NCBI GenBank assembly: GCA_963971425.1
Contig: OZ020519.1
Location: 14,152,028-14,216,027, forward strand
Reading direction: 5' to 3'
Length of the DNA: 64,000 nucleotides
From: Bryoerythrophyllum caledonicum
Lineage: Eukaryota; Streptophyta; Bryopsida; Pottiales; Pottiaceae
Shown here piece after piece: positions 1 to 12,243 of the stretch (positions are counted from its first letter, which is position 1; each line of letters begins with the position of its first letter). The notes under the pieces are model-generated. The model saw only the letters and a list, made by a program, of their open reading frames with translations. It had not been told where the DNA came from and ran no database searches. The position numbers and the translations under genes are program-made.

Positions 1-488
1 ATAATATTCAAAGTCACTCTTGGTACCCAAGTTATTCTTTTCACGAAGAAGAAGTCAATAATTATCACAAAAAATGACAAATTTAACAAGATTTATGGTA
101 TCATTCTTAATAATTCTCCATATTTTGAGACTAGAAAGTGAGTTTTTTTGGGGGAATCAAGTACCAAATTGCAAGAATTAAGATTTTACAAACATGAAGG
201 TTAACATTCAAACCTCAAGTCCCACATGAGGGGATTGGGGATGTTGTTTTTGAAATTTTGTCTTTGGAAGGGTCTAATCATGGACTTTTTAAAAAATTAA
301 AATTTTAAAAAAATTATCTATGAAGGTTTTTTTATTTTTTTTATTTCAAATCCTTTTAAGAGGGGTTGGAATAAATTCGTTAAATTTTGAGTTCTTGGGT
401 CTTAAACCAAGCCTAAATTTTCAAAAGATTAATTATGATAAATTTAAAAATATGAAATTTTAGTATCAATTGAACGGTTTGAGTCCAA
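1..488. repeat. AT-rich repeat-derived sequence, no gene
   Basis: No open reading frame with protein-like composition is visible. A stretch near 15-60 (GGTACC followed by an interrupted AT-rich tract) resembles, on the opposite strand, the GGTACCTTG segment inside the repeats at about 4195 and 53556. The start of the window therefore probably cuts through a member of the TTAA-flanked repeat family annotated downstream. The match is short and diverged. Confidence 0.35.
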
Positions 489-1266
489 TTAACCCCTAAA
501 AGACCGAGTGTCCATTCAAGGGACAAATGAGATTTGGGCATGTTCCTAAAAAAATAAGTTTGAATATACATTTTTGAAAATTATATTGAAAATATAGATT
601 TTGATAAGCTTCACGAGGGTTTTTCTAATTTTTTATTGGATTTACAGGAAAAAAATTATGGCGCTTCAAACATCAAAAGCTCGACTTCTAGACATCTGGG
701 CAAAGTACTGTAGAGCTAAATAGTAATATTGTTTAAGTGAATAGTGCAATTTTTTGAGGCAAATAATAGAGAAAGAAAGTTTCTCGCAGACCTTGTTGAT
801 TTTTCTTTGAAATGCATAGAAACTAGGGCTTTCATTTTTCAAAATCGCTACAAAAATAAGGCCTGGCGCTTTCATCTACATTTTGGATTTTAGATCCAAT
901 AAATATTTATTCATTTAAAACAAATTTTCTATGGTAGAGAAATGGTTGCGTTCTATATCCCTAGTCATTGCAAGACCATTGTTGTGTAGTGGAAAATAAT
1001 GCTTTTATTTTGAGTCATACTACGTTGTCCCTGTTTGCAAAGGGAAGAAAAAAAACTTATTGCACACTTCCAATGCATGTGTCTTTTAATCGGCACGACC
1101 AATGTTAACTAAAAATAATCGAGTGTCTTTTTTGTTGTAGTTAACTTAAAGATCCTATGGTTAAATTTAGTTAAAATATGTTTGCATGAGTTTCATAGCA
1201 TCTCATCTCATACAGACAATGTTGGAGTGGTTTTGGAGAAACATTTCACGGTCCTTTAGGGGTTAA
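489..1266. mobile_element. TTAA-flanked inverted-repeat element, copy C
   Basis: The segment starts TTAACCCCTAAAAGACCG and ends GGTCCTTTAGGGGTTAA, so its termini are imperfect inverted repeats with TTAA at both ends. The same termini occur at 52991-53944 and, degenerated, at 1712-5362. There is no long ORF; the interior is AT-rich and non-coding, so this is a non-autonomous (MITE-like) element. TTAA followed by a CCC-starting terminus is the signature of piggyBac-type insertion, but no transposase is present to confirm this. The TTAA could also simply be part of the TIR. Confidence 0.6.
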
Positions 1267-1711
1267 AGATATCTTTATGTAAGTGTAAAAGGGACTCTCC
1301 TTTTACTTTGCGTCCCCTACTTTACCTCTCATTTTGAAAAGGCAATATGATTCTTTTACTCCATCGCAAATGATCTCTCCTTTGCCCCTCACATTTTGCA
1401 CCACATTTGAGGGTAAGGGATTAGGTATGGGAATTCATATTGACTGGTGTGACTTGGTCCATGGACAATGGAGTATCTTGTAAGTACCATATCTGACACT
1501 TTTATATAATTTATCCCCCAAATGAGGATTCAGTTTGAAGTGTACAAAGTGATGATGGTTCCTAATAACTTTTTCATATGGGACCACGCAAGTTGATCCG
1601 TATGTGCGCGGATTGGTTTTCTCTCAATCAATATAATCTGGTCAAATGAACATACTGATCAATATTGAACAAATGGCTCCACCAACCTGACTGAACCTTC
1701 CAGAATCTTAG
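1267..1711. other. Non-coding, nothing recognised
   Basis: AT-rich sequence between two TTAA-type repeats. I see no ORF, RNA gene or repeat structure that I can support here. Confidence 0.5.
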
Positions 1712-4700
1712 TTAACTCCTAAAGTACCGTGACAAAAGTTCCTCATAAAAACACTTCAAAACTGTTGGATTCTATGTAGTGCAATGAATAAAGAAGGGAA
1801 CACCGTATTTCTGTGACACGGTCGTTGCGGAGCTCGCTCCGTCCCTGCCCGGGCAGCTGCGCGCAGAGAAAAACGTCGTGCCCGATACCCGGGAGATACC
1901 CGGTGAGTCGCTCCGGTCCCGCCCAAACCCTATCCGGAGTAGCCTCATTCTCCCGCTTTTTCTCCGTCTGCATTCTCTCTCATGCTGCCTGCTCCGCTCC
2001 TGCTCCGCTGCTCTGCTGCTCCGCTCCTGCTCCACTCCGCTCTCAATCAACCTCCTCCGCTCTGAATCAACACTCCGGCTCCTACGGTTTTGAATTTTTA
2101 TTTTTGAATTTTTCTTCTTGAAGGGCAAGCTAGGTTCAATTGGAAACTTGACACTCATGTTTTGAAAGTGCATGAACGCATGGATGCAGTGCACGATCCA
2201 CAACTTCTCGACGACATTCCGCTGGAGAAACTCCTGATTCACGCCGTTCCAGTCAATATCATTTGTACTTCAACTCAAATCATCCACTCCAACATCAAGA
2301 TTCCCAACCTCATACCTGTGTACCAAAATGATATCAACAAACAACATACTTTATACAACATACGACAACAATGTTCAAAGAACAAATCAGCATACATCAA
2401 CAATATGTAAATGATATCAACATACAACAAAAATGATCAACAATTTATCACCTACAGCAAACAACAACAATCTTCAACTAGTTATCCACAACAGGAATTG
2501 AACCTGAACGAACCCATCAACCGGTTGATGACCATGGATTTACTTTTCTACCATACCTAGGTCTTAAAATCTCTTGAGGCCAAAAGATGATAAAACAAAA
2601 TAAAAAAGCACAAAAACGACCTTTATTCTGTATCATACCTCGGACTCTACTCCATATCACAAACAGACATGCACACGAAGCTTTCCAAAAATCTTCAGAA
2701 CGCTAAACCTAAACCTGATCCATACACGAGATGCATGCATCATCACTTAAATCACAAACAAGACCACATGAAGAACCTAAAAACCTCCAACAAATATGAA
2801 CAGCAGACATGCACAATGAGCACAGACTGCTGAGATAAAAGACATAACTTACTTGTAGTATAGAGATCCACCGCTACCGGAGCCGTCATGAAGAAGTATC
2901 TTACACACCGATGGCTTGCTGCGAACTCCAAACTTCGACACAGATCAAGACTGAACTTCAACATTTATTTGAAGTCTCTTGCGCGCGGCCAAAGGCGGGA
3001 GGATCTCGTATGGAGCGCTTAGGAGTGCTGCGCCCGTCTCCTTCTCGATTCTCGTCATTAAGTCTTGGAGCACCCGGATTTGCACCAGTTTCTGCCACAA
3101 GAGCTTCTCCTAATAAATACCTGCCACCGACACAGCATGGTGAGGAATGCAGCCTACAGGTGGCTTCTGAAGTTATCAAGTTGGTACGATGGTGCAACAG
3201 GTGCCCAGCTCACCTTGAGGTTTGGGAATCTTGGTGTTGGTGTGGATGATTTGCGTTGGAGTACAAATGATATTGACTGGAACGGCGTGAATCAGGAGTT
3301 TCTCCTGCGGAATGTCGTCGAGAAGTTGTGGATTGTGCACTGCATCCATGCGTTCATGCACTTTCAAAACATGAGTGACAAGTTTCCAACTGAACCTGGC
3401 TTGCCCTTCAAGAAGAAAAATTCAAAAATAAAAATTCAAAACCGTAGGAGCCAGAGTGTTGATTCAGAGCGGAGGAGGTTGATTGAGAGCAGAGTGGAGC
3501 GGGAGCGGAGCAGGCAGCATGAGAGAGAATGCAGACCAAAAAGCGGGAGAATGAGGCTGCTCCGGATAGGGTTTGGGCGGGACCGGAGCGACTCACCGGG
3601 TATCGCCCGGGTATCGGGCACGACGTTTTTCTCTGCGCGCAGCTGCCCGGGCAGGGACGGAGCGAGCTCCGCAACGACCGTGTCACAGAAATACGGTGCT
3701 CCATAAAGAAGGGATCAAAAACTTTAATTTCTAGTTTTGACCGTAGGATGTCAATTTTGACTTGTTAATTTATGTACTCACAAAGTCTCATAATCTCTGA
3801 CTGCACAGATTAAAAGATATCAATGTTTGAAGTCAAACGAATGGTTCATTTTATTCCCTGCTTTGAGTGGGATTAGCAGACTTTGATTTCACTTGGTGTC
3901 AAATTTTTGCACTACACAAGGTCTAAATCCAAAACCAAAGTGTTCAGCATGATGTTAGTATCTTATACATCAATTTTCAGAGGTAGAGGTGTAGCATATT
4001 CAAAACAATTGTGCAAGGAGTGGGGGTTAAAAAACTGCCAATCCATGTTTTAATTTTTTGTGAACTTTATATGTTTTAGGATCATAATCCAAATGGACAA
4101 TGAAAACTTTTTTTTACCACATATTGTTGTTGAAAAAATAAAAAGTAGAAAATATAAAGATCTCTGAGTATTGTGTGGAAAGGAAGAAGTTTTTTTGGTA
4201 CCTTGCCTGATAATGTGTGACAATGTGTGAAAATGTGTGAAGATGTTTAACTTGAGTTAATATGTTGTTTTTCACTAAAGATAAGGTTTTTTTTGACGAA
4301 ATGAAAGGAAAGAATATTACTTGCTAGTATTTAAAATCTCACATTCAATAGAGTGTTCTAGCAAAAGTTTTTGGCGGTGCTCGACATGCCCACTCTCCCC
4401 GTTTGAAATTCAAAACCCCATAAATTTTTCATTAACCTCTGATTGCAAAAAGTCCCGAGGTGGGCTTCTAGTGATTTTGGGTAGCTTTCACTAGTGTCAA
4501 TTTAGATCATGAATTTTTGAAATTTTATCAGAGATGTGTATAAGTTATAGCTTTGTGGGGGAAAAAATAAATTTTGAAACATATTCCCAAAACTAAAGTT
4601 ATTAAGGTTCAAAGTTTAAAACATGGAGTGCGGGCAAGGCGGGCAGGGTATTGTAGTGTTGAATAGTTCTAATGTAGAGCTTGAATAGTACCATTGTAGA

Positions 4701-5362
4701 GCTGAATAGTGCACTTTTTTGTGGCGGGTAGCAATGAAGGAAAGTTCTTAGCAACCTTCATTTTTAAACTTAAAAACACATAGAAATTAAGAATTTCACT
4801 TTATTTGAATTTTTTCAATTAATAGAAGAAGGCAATGATAGTTCTATCCACTGTTCAAATTTTAGATCCAATTTTTTTTTTTAAATTTAAAAAATAAAAT
4901 TGCTTTTCAAAGTAAATTTATGCAATGTGTAGTTGAAAAGTATGCCAATTCTTGAGTCAAAGTAGGTTGACCCCGTCCGTGCAAAGAAGAAAAAACCACG
5001 TTGCACTTTTCAAATGCATGTTTCTTACAATCTGTGCGGTCAAAGTTTAAGAATTTTTTTGAGTGTCACCTTGTAGTAGTGAAATTGAAGATCCTACAAT
5101 TGAAAGTAGTAAAAGGTTGTTTCAATTAGTCTTGCAATGTTGCATCTTAGAGAGGTAGTTCTGAAGTGTTTATGGTGTGAAATTGTCAAGGAAATTTAAG
5201 GGTTTAATGTCAAATTCAGGAAAAATTTGCATTCCCACCATGGTTTTAGTTATACCCTTCTATTGTAAAAATTTCAAAGAGGAATGTTAGAAATTGACAC
5301 CATAGGAACCTCACCAAACTTCCGAAAAGCCCATTTTTGACACTCGGTCCTTTAGGGGTTGA
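1712..5362. mobile_element. TTAA-flanked element, copy A, split by a MULE
   Basis: The left end TTAACTCCTAAAGTACCGTG (1712) and right end GGTCCTTTAGGGGTTGA (to 5362) are the inverted termini of the same family as 52991-53944. The two copies share the interior in the same order: AACAAAAACTTTAATTT after the left end, a GGTACCTTG/TGTGTGACAATGTG region, then TTTTCACTAAAGA. Copy A is interrupted by the 1797-3702 element. Without that insert and its 9-bp duplication it is about 1.7 kb, longer than copy B, which has internal deletions or lacks an insertion. There is no coding capacity. Confidence 0.6.
1797..3702. mobile_element. Non-autonomous long-TIR MULE-type element
   Basis: The element is 1,906 bp and is flanked by a perfect 9-bp target duplication, ATAAAGAAG (1788-1796 and 3703-3711). 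Its ends are inverted repeats roughly 500 bp long (about 1797-2310 against 3702-3200), beginning GGAACACCGTATTT / GGAGCACCGTATTT. The outer TIR is GC-rich and contains GCCCGGGCAGC-type palindromes, in contrast to the AT-rich host repeat. A 9-bp duplication with long TIRs is diagnostic of the Mutator superfamily. The inner ~900 bp has no transposase; translations of the TIRs are long only because the GC-rich arms lack stops. It inserted into TTAA element copy A. Confidence 0.85.
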
Positions 5363-5601
5363 ACCTTGCAATTGCAATTTTTCAGTGACTTCTAGAACAT
5401 TGTTCATATTAAATAGTGCGTGCACAAAAATCATGTGGATCACCAACACTAATTTATATAAAAAGCATGTATGTCCATTTATGATATAATCCAATTTCAA
5501 GCACATGTGTGCTTCTTCAGTTAGTGTAGACATTTGAATTAGTTCGGTCTGTACAATGTAAAAAGAATTGTGTCTTGGTAACTGAATTTCAAAGAGCCTT
5601 A

Positions 5602-6121
5602 GGGCCGCTACACACGTGGCCGAGTCGAGAGTCCGTCCGTCAAAATTTCTATCCAAACTATGGCGAGAGTCCAAACTTTTGGATTAAAAAAAACATTAAA
5701 ATGTATATATTGAAGCGTGTGGGTGGTTGTGGTGTGAAGCTCCAAAGCCCAAATCCAAAGTCCAAATCCCATATCATTACGCCAAAAAAAAATCAGCGAA
5801 AAAAAATCAGCTAAAAAATTCGGCCTCTTTCATCTATCCGTCCAGATCTTGTCATATTTTGATTATTTTATTGAAAGAATCGACGGACTCTTGAAGGAAG
5901 TTTAGTTCGACTAAAAACGGCGTCCCAAATTTTGCTCGAGAGTCCGTCGCCTTGGCGCCAAAACTCTCCAAAAGTACTGCCATGTAGGCACATTGGAAGA
6001 CGACGGCCTTTGGACTTTGGCCTTTGGTGTGAAACCAAGAGGCCGGACTTTGGCCATTCAAGCAATCTCATTGGTGAAAACCGACGGACTCTAGACTCGG
6101 GCGTTAGGTGTGAAGCGGCCC
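5602..6121. mobile_element. PIF/Harbinger-like MITE
   Basis: A 520-bp element has termini GGGCCGCTACACACGTGGCC and, inverted at the right end, GGGCCGCTTCACACC. Homology continues inward through CCGAGTC..AGAGTCCGTC. It is flanked by the 3-bp duplication TTA (5599-5601 and 6122-6124). A TWA duplication with a GGGCC-type terminus is typical of PIF/Harbinger MITEs. The interior repeats the GACGGACTC motif and has no transposase ORF. Confidence 0.7.
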
Positions 6122-6124
6122 TTA

Positions 6125-7220
6125 TGCAGTGCTCAGTTATTTTACGCGCCGTGGACAGGATATCCCCCAAGCTCGGGCTTACCCGAGGTGGGCCCCCGTC
6201 TTAATTGCATGTGCTCATTTTTCTGGCCCTCCCATTTTGGGGGGGTCAGAGGCTTTTTTTGTTTTTGTTTTTTACAAAATTAGGGCCTATGGTCCCAATT
6301 GAGTCTTTAAGTTCCCCTTTGGCTAAATTTAGGGCCCCATTCAAAAACAAAATAGGGGCAAGGTTTTGGCCCCACCACCTCGTCCCCCACCCAGTAAGTC
6401 CGAGCGTGGGGATGTCCTGTCAAATCGGTTTTACGCACTGGTAACTTATTCATGCACATGAAGTAAATCCAAATTTCAAAAGTGACCAACCCAAAACAAA
6501 AGACACCACTGTAGATCACTTTGGATGCATCTTGCCAAGATGGCCACACACCATACATCATGAAGTCTAACTTTAATGGTAATATCATGCTTCTCGTGCT
6601 TCCATGATATGGTAAAAGAACCAAGAACCAAGCCACCACAATATAAATTAGTGGACTTTCGATGATTTGACCTAGAAAGCCGCGCCAAAGCATATTTCTT
6701 CGGCTCCTCACTTCAAATATTTCAAAGAGGTTAACCAACCAATGTACTATATGCCACAAAGCAAAGCAAGTGATGGGGTTCACAAGTGCTCAACAGAGAT
6801 TCTCCCACAACATCCACATGGTGAGTGACGTCACCAGAAAAGCTCGCACTTTGACATATTCCACGGCCCATCCACCAGGCTCCAGCCTGGATCACCCCCA
6901 CAATTGACTTTTGATGCAGCCATGGCAGCTGTGAACAGATGGCCATGACTTCGCCCATAAGCCAAGTAAGCTAAAATCACAACCTCACCTGAATTCAACC
7001 ACAACATGATCGGATTTAATCTCAACCATGGTTTAGAGAAATATCCCCTCCATCGATTAAGATTATAACCCGAGGAACTTCGTGTGAAATGTGGTCAAGT
7101 ACGGATGGAAAGATAATTGCGCGCCTGAGTCAATTAGTGAAGAGATTAGTCTCCTGACCGGACACTTGGTTGAAACAATCAGAAACAAACATGGCTCATG
7201 TTTCAGGTGAGTTGGAGAGG
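6125..7220 (-). other. Intergenic; unrecognised hydrophobic reading frame
   Basis: A minus-strand frame at about 6307-6783 encodes a hydrophobic peptide of up to 158 residues with runs such as IYIVVAWFLVLLP and YSGVFCFGLVTFEIWIYF. Another frame at 6831-7025 reads LWLNSGEVVILAYLAYG. They could be decayed exons of a membrane protein, but neither has a convincing ATG, splice sites or a family I recognise. No other feature is supported here. Confidence 0.15.
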
Positions 7221-7310
7221 TTAACTTAATCGTTACTGAATTAGTCCACTTAATCATTAACTTAATCGTTACTGAATTAACTTAATAGTTACTGAATTAG
7301 TCCACAGTCG
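7221..7310. repeat. Short tandem repeat (TTAACTTAAT..GTTACTGAATTA)
   Basis: Three imperfect copies of a TTAACTTAATCGTTACTGAA-like unit start near 7221, 7257 and 7277. The array sits about 750 bp upstream of the GT106 gene start. No function can be inferred. Confidence 0.5.
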
Positions 7311-8062
7311 CAGCTGCCACTTAAGTACGCGTTTGTGCCTGGAATAAACCTCGCCGCAATCAAAACAGCGTCACAAACGATGGAGGGAGTGGTAGCACGC
7401 GTGTGATATTTTCACTGTTTGCAGGCTGATCTTGACTGTTGTGTGGACGTGGGGAGAATATAATATTCTTCGTCGGGTGGTCATGACGTCGCATGTGCAC
7501 CTTCTGGACGCTAGTGAAAGTGAAGGTCGCAACTAGAAGCGAAGACCTGCACGTGGTGTTGGAGGGGCGGGGCGGGTCCACACATGTAATGAGGAGGTGT
7601 GGTACAACGACAACAACTGCTGCAGCTCATGTGCAACTCCGTTGTACAACGCGCACACCTGCAACGCACCAGTGGGCTGCAGCTCCATCTCCATGACGTC
7701 GGTCGGTCGGTCTCCGAAAACCGGTTGAGTATTCAGCTAGTCATGCTCCCCGCGGCGTTGTGGTGTTGAATTACCTTGCAGTTGATTTAGGCTGTACCTG
7801 TCATGTAGCGACGGTCGCTTCATGAGTTTGCAGTATCGACGTGGTCGAGTCGGTACAGGAGACGCCGTGCTTGAAGACGATTCACAGTTCGGGTTTGGTA
7901 GGTTGTCGATGATGCAGCAGGAGCGTTGGATCTAGCACGCGGTTCTGGTTTCGGCAGCGGGAGTTTTTGTCGTGAGATTAGGCTTCGTGTGGTGGAATTG
8001 GAGTGGCTTGTTTTCGGGTTTTTTTGTTCTGATTCTGAGTTGTGAGGGTGAATTACGCGGCT
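7311..8062 (+). promoter_or_regulatory. Upstream region of the GT106-like gene
   Basis: This GC-richer stretch without a protein-like ORF precedes the glycosyltransferase ATG at 8063 and must hold its promoter and 5' UTR. It contains several ACGT-core sites (for example CATGACGTCGCATG near 7483 and CCATGACGTCGG near 7690), of the kind bound by plant bZIP factors. No clear TATA box was identified. This is positional inference only. Confidence 0.35.
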
Positions 8063-10119
8063 ATGGTGATGAGGAGTGGGGCTCATTCTAGTTCCGGGGG
8101 CAAGAAACAAATGAGTAAACTCTGCGCCTGGTGTTCGAGTTTAGTAGCGACGCTGGTGCACCATGAGTCGCCGCGCAAGCACTCTAGTCTCAAATTCGGC
8201 GGCTGCTACCTGACGGTGCTCACCGTGTTCGCCTGCTTCAGCATGCTCCGCTTGCTTTTCCTCTGGCCGCCTCCATCTCCACCCTGCAATTTGCAACAGA
8301 AACAGTTCCAGGTGGTGTCGACTGATAATGTGCCTCTGGCGCCGCACCGCGTGGAAGCGGCCAACATAACGGCGCGGGAGCGCGCGTTCTGGAGGCAACC
8401 GGAAGGCGCCGGGTACGTGGGGTGCATCGAGTTCAGCGCCGCGTTCCGGCAGGAGTCCGTGGAGGTGGTGGGGCAGCGGGACAAGTACCTGATGGTGGTA
8501 GTCAACGGCGGACTCAACCAGCAGCGCAACCAGATCGTGGACTCGGTTGTCATGGCGCGAGTGCTGGGCGCGTCCCTCGTGGCGCCCATCATGGAAGTGA
8601 ACCAAATCTGGGAAGACGAAAGGTGAGGAAAATCACCACCGCATCTGCAGAAACAAAATCCTTGTTCCAGGTCGCTGAATTACTAGTCTAGACAGTCTGA
8701 GGATCATACTATTTCTCTAGCTACGTCACAGGATTCTCCTCTGAATTGGAGGCAAATTGTTGTTCACCTTCGGAATGCGTCGTCCTCAAGTTTGTTGTGA
8801 TTTTGTAGGGAATTTAGTGAATTTGTTATAATTCAGACACGCATACGAAGTTGAACCTTCGCCTTTGAATATCGCTGAATACACCAACTTTTGTTGTCTG
8901 TAGTGAATTCAGCGATATTTTCGACATGGATCACTTCAAGGAGACGCTAAAGGACGAGGTGCGGATCGTATCCTCGCTCCCGTCCACACACGTGATGATC
9001 CGTCCCGTCGAGGAGAAGCACACGCCGCTGCACGCCAGCCCTCGATGGCTGCGCCAACACTACAACGGCAAGGTAAGAATCTATGAGCTCAACCACAATA
9101 TTTTATTAGCAAAAATTCATCACCTGACGTCGACGTCGTCGTTTCAGATAAGTCGCGGCGGGGTCCTAGTGCTGCGCGGCCTGGATTCACGGCTGTCCAG
9201 GGACCTTCCCTCCGACCTGCAGCGGCTGCGCTGCAAGACGGCCTTCCACGCGCTCCGGTTCGCGCGGCCGGTGCAGGAGCTGGGCCTGCGCCTGGCGGAG
9301 CGCATGTGGACCCAGGGGCCCTACCTGGCGCTGCACCTCCGCCTAGAAATCGACGTGTGGATCCGCACCGGCTGCCTCCCGGGGCTCGGCCCCGACTTCG
9401 ACGCGCAGATCCGCCTCGAGCGAAAGACGCACCCCACCCTGCTCACGGCTCGCGGCGCCAAGATGGGCTTCACCGATAGAAAAATGGCCGGCCTCTGTCC
9501 GCTCACCGGCGCCGAAGTCGCCAGGTATGTGTGTATGTGTGAGCGTGTGCTGCGAGATTTTCCTTGCTTGCGAGCTTGTCCTCTTCGTATTAACTAACCT
9601 GATTATACGTGTCTCGTTGTGTGCAGATTGTTAAAGGCGCTGGGGGCGTCAAATCGGACGAGAATCTATTGGGCGGGTGGTGAGCCGTTTGGGAAGCAGC
9701 TGGCGCTGGAGCCTCTGGAGAGAGAGTTTCCCGAGCTCTACAACAAGGAGAGCCTTGCAACAGCGGCGGAGCTGGCGCCGTTCACAAAGAAGGCGTCCAG
9801 CCTCGCCGCCATCGACTACTTGGTGTGCCTCTACAGTGACGTGTTTTTGCAATCCCACGGCGGCAACTTCGGCCGCGTCATGCAGGGTCATCGTGCTTAC
9901 ATGGGGCACCGCAAGCACATAGTGCCGAACAAGCGGCAAATGATTGCGCACTTTCTCAACTCCACCATGGCACCTTCGGAATTCGATGAGACAATTCGAG
10001 CTCTTCACCAAGACAGAGACGGAAGACCTGTGGTAAACAGCTACAAGAACGTGCTTGCTCACCCTGTCCCCGAATGCATGTGCCAAAAACCAAGCTTCGA
10101 AAATCCTTCCGTGCAATAA
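8063..10119 (+). CDS. GT106 / plant O-fucosyltransferase-like protein
   Basis: Four exons joined at canonical GT/AG sites: 8063-8622, 8904-9072, 9148-9524 and 9627-10119, giving about 532 residues. The first in-frame ATG is at 8063. An N-terminal hydrophobic stretch (YLTVLTVFACFSML, about residue 50) predicts a type II Golgi membrane protein. The lumenal domain has the family signature NGGLNQQRNQIVDSVVMAR, then LALHLRLEIDVW, CPLTGAEVARLLKALG, RIYWAGG and the C-terminal YSDVFLQSHGGNFGRVM. This family holds rhamnogalacturonan-I rhamnosyltransferases and mannan-related transferases, so a cell-wall polysaccharide role is likely; donor and acceptor cannot be read from sequence. All domains and splice phases are intact. 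In the second block the relatives I remember have HLRYE-type residues; here it reads HLRLE. Confidence 0.88.
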
Positions 10120-10577
10120 CAGGTCCTTCGTGTGCAGATAATCATGTTGATACAGAGACGACTACTTGTATATACATCAAGATCTAGTTTTTGTTCTGAA
10201 GACATCAATTCACGGTGAGCATTAACGTGGACTGTATAGATTGCGGAGGGTAAAAAAGTGAGTGTCCATTTGCGGAGATGAGATCATGTTTCTACAGTGG
10301 AAGATTCTGAAATGAGAAAACTTCCATACTATCTCATATACGAAATCACGCATCAAGTTGTGATATGATGCAGCGACTATGCATAAGAGCTGTAACTCTT
10401 CGATGGTAGCTGAGAAGAATGTAGCGTATGGAGCAGATCCCAAGAGAACTGGATCTTGCTTGTTAGTTCAGAGAACATCCTCAAAACTTGACGAGCATTA
10501 CATACGCTCTTCTGCGAAACTCTCCATTCTATGGAAACCTATTTTGCATTTTCTGAGACACGATTTGCATTTCTTCG
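10120..10577. repeat. Duplicated spacer downstream of the GT106 gene
   Basis: The 3' end and downstream flank of the GT106 gene (10070-10577) are repeated, diverged, at about 11850-12240. Shared landmarks include AACAGGTCCTTCGTGTG / AACAGGTTCTTCGTGTG, ATCAATTCACGG and AGATTGCGGAGGGTAAAA. This marks a local duplication whose unit was the GT106 3' end followed by a convergent GT92 gene. There are no coding features apart from the stop and 3' UTR of the upstream gene. Confidence 0.7.
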
Positions 10578-10950
10578 GACACGAAACGCTTTCGCAGCGG
10601 CGAAAACGCGCGCGATCCCCTCGTCACGCTTCCAAGTTGCCAACCGCTTCCAGCTCCGGCACCCCTACCCTGCACGCGTCCCCCACACGGCCCAGCACGC
10701 CATGGAACTGGATCACGCGCGCCTGCGATGCATTCATGTCCACCCCGCCCTCGAGCGGGACCGCAGCCTGGTGCACGCACCCGAGGAGCGTGTACCGCGT
10801 GTTGGCGACCCACTTGCGGCGCCCGTGGAACGCGAGGCACAGCCAGGGGTCCGGGTCGCTCGAGTGCATGTAGGAGCACTCCGGGAGCTTGTCGTGCCAG
10901 AGCATCCGCTCGATGGGGTAGCGGTGGTGGAGCGCGGCAGGAGCGCAATG
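10578..10950 (-). pseudogene. GT92 glycosyltransferase relic (last exon only)
   Basis: The minus strand encodes a diverged copy of the last exon of the GT92 genes. It retains CAPAALHHRYPIERMLWHDK, the DPDPWLCL segment, GRRKWVANTRYTLLG and QAAVPLEGGVDMNASQARV. The upstream exons, including the DXD-containing one, are missing. At about 10950 the homology breaks and runs into unrelated sequence, leaving an artificial fused frame. The 3' portion is also frameshifted relative to the intact copies. It lies in the same order relative to the GT106 3' flank as the intact gene at 12244-13804, so it is the residue of a tandem duplication. Confidence 0.8.
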
Positions 10951-11849
10951 CTTGTGGTCGTCCAGAATAAATACTTGGAAGGATCTGTTGTGGTACCAGC
11001 CAGCGATGATGGACCGGAGGATGGTGAGGAATACCAAAACTGTGGCCGTGTTCCGATCTTCATCAGATGATCTTATTTGTTTGTATTTTTTGAGTACTGC
11101 TACTACTACTGGTAATGTGGATGGCTCTATGTTCAGGCCGGATCGAAGGATTCCAGTCCTGAACATGGCACTTGGGGAACCATCCACAAACTTAGAATAA
11201 GATTTACCGGCTTGTGGAAGTTTCAACTGCTTATTTGCATTCATTCAGTCACTGCCTATTGCGTGTGAAGCAGTTTGTCTTGGACGGGACAGCACAGAAA
11301 CTTCAACTACGGTATGTATAAAAGCTCATATAAATACTCATACAAATTATGTCAGTGTCATGGTTTCATGTAGCCATTTAGTCTGGCACTTTGTGTGTTT
11401 GTTTTGGGAGAGGGTTTTGCAGTGAAGAGGACCTGCTGAAGATGCAAATCGTAAGTAGCCAAAAATTTTACACTTGTTCCAGATCCTGATCCTGCAACAG
11501 TTGAGATATCGTTTGTATGAGGTTTTTTCATAAAAAGTCTTCAATCATTCTAGAGTCCCAAGTTTTCCTAGTTTCCGTAATGATTGAAAACTTTAAAAAA
11601 CGTTGGAACCCTCTGAATCAGTCCTATGATATTTTCTTACTTGGAAGTCCTATCTTTATTCCTTTTCACGCTTGTGGTTTTTCAAATACATCGAATACGT
11701 GCTGCATGACATGGAATCTTTTTAAACAGTGTGTTAAAAGCCAGCTTCAATACCGAGTTGGTTGATTGTGGGAGCTTGTGTTTGCAGCTACAAAAGTGAA
11801 GAAGCACATTTTCTTCGACGTTTCATCAGGCAGCGTTGCCTTAGCCATG
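10951..11849. repeat. Linker segment of the GT92 segmental duplication
   Basis: This non-coding stretch is matched, in the same order but split by insertions, in the distal copy: 10966-11100 with 48046-48175, 11190-11245 with 50748-50807, 11245-11510 with 51990-52256, 11510-11690 with 52608-52790, and about 11697-11760 with 53987-54055. It therefore supplies the empty-site sequence for several insertions. It has no recognisable gene. Confidence 0.75.
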
Positions 11850-12243
11850 GATGTGCAATGGGCCAAACCAAGCTCTGAAAATCTTTCCCTGCGATAACAG
11901 GTTCTTCGTGTGAAAACAATCATGTTGATAGAGAGGCGACTATTTATATGTACATCTAGTTTTTACTTTGGAGATATCAATTCACGGCGAGCATTCACGT
12001 GGAGCATATAGATTGCGGAGGGTAAAAGAGTAAGTGTACATTTGCGGAGATGAGAACAAGGAAGATTCGGAGGAGAGAATACTTTCATACATGAAATCAC
12101 GCAGCCAATCGATATTGGAAGTTGTGTTGTGATGCGGTTAGTATAATTCAGGAGGAGAACATCCTCAGAAGAGAAGCACTACACACAACGAACCCTCTTT
12201 TGAGAAGCTATTTTGCGTGTTCTGAGAGCACACGATCAGCGTT

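Noticed and set aside
1813-2121. Arg/Ser/Pro-rich ORFs on both strands at 1743-2242 and 3065-3768
   Set aside because: They are mirror-image translations of the long GC-rich TIR arms of the MULE-type element, without independent coding evidence.
6307-6783. Membrane protein gene on the minus strand
   Set aside because: Hydrophobic, but no ATG start, splice structure or recognisable family; kept only as a note in the intergenic entry.
8141-8605. Minus-strand ORFs overlapping the GT106 first exon
   Set aside because: They are antisense shadows of a GC-rich coding exon with clear family motifs on the plus strand.
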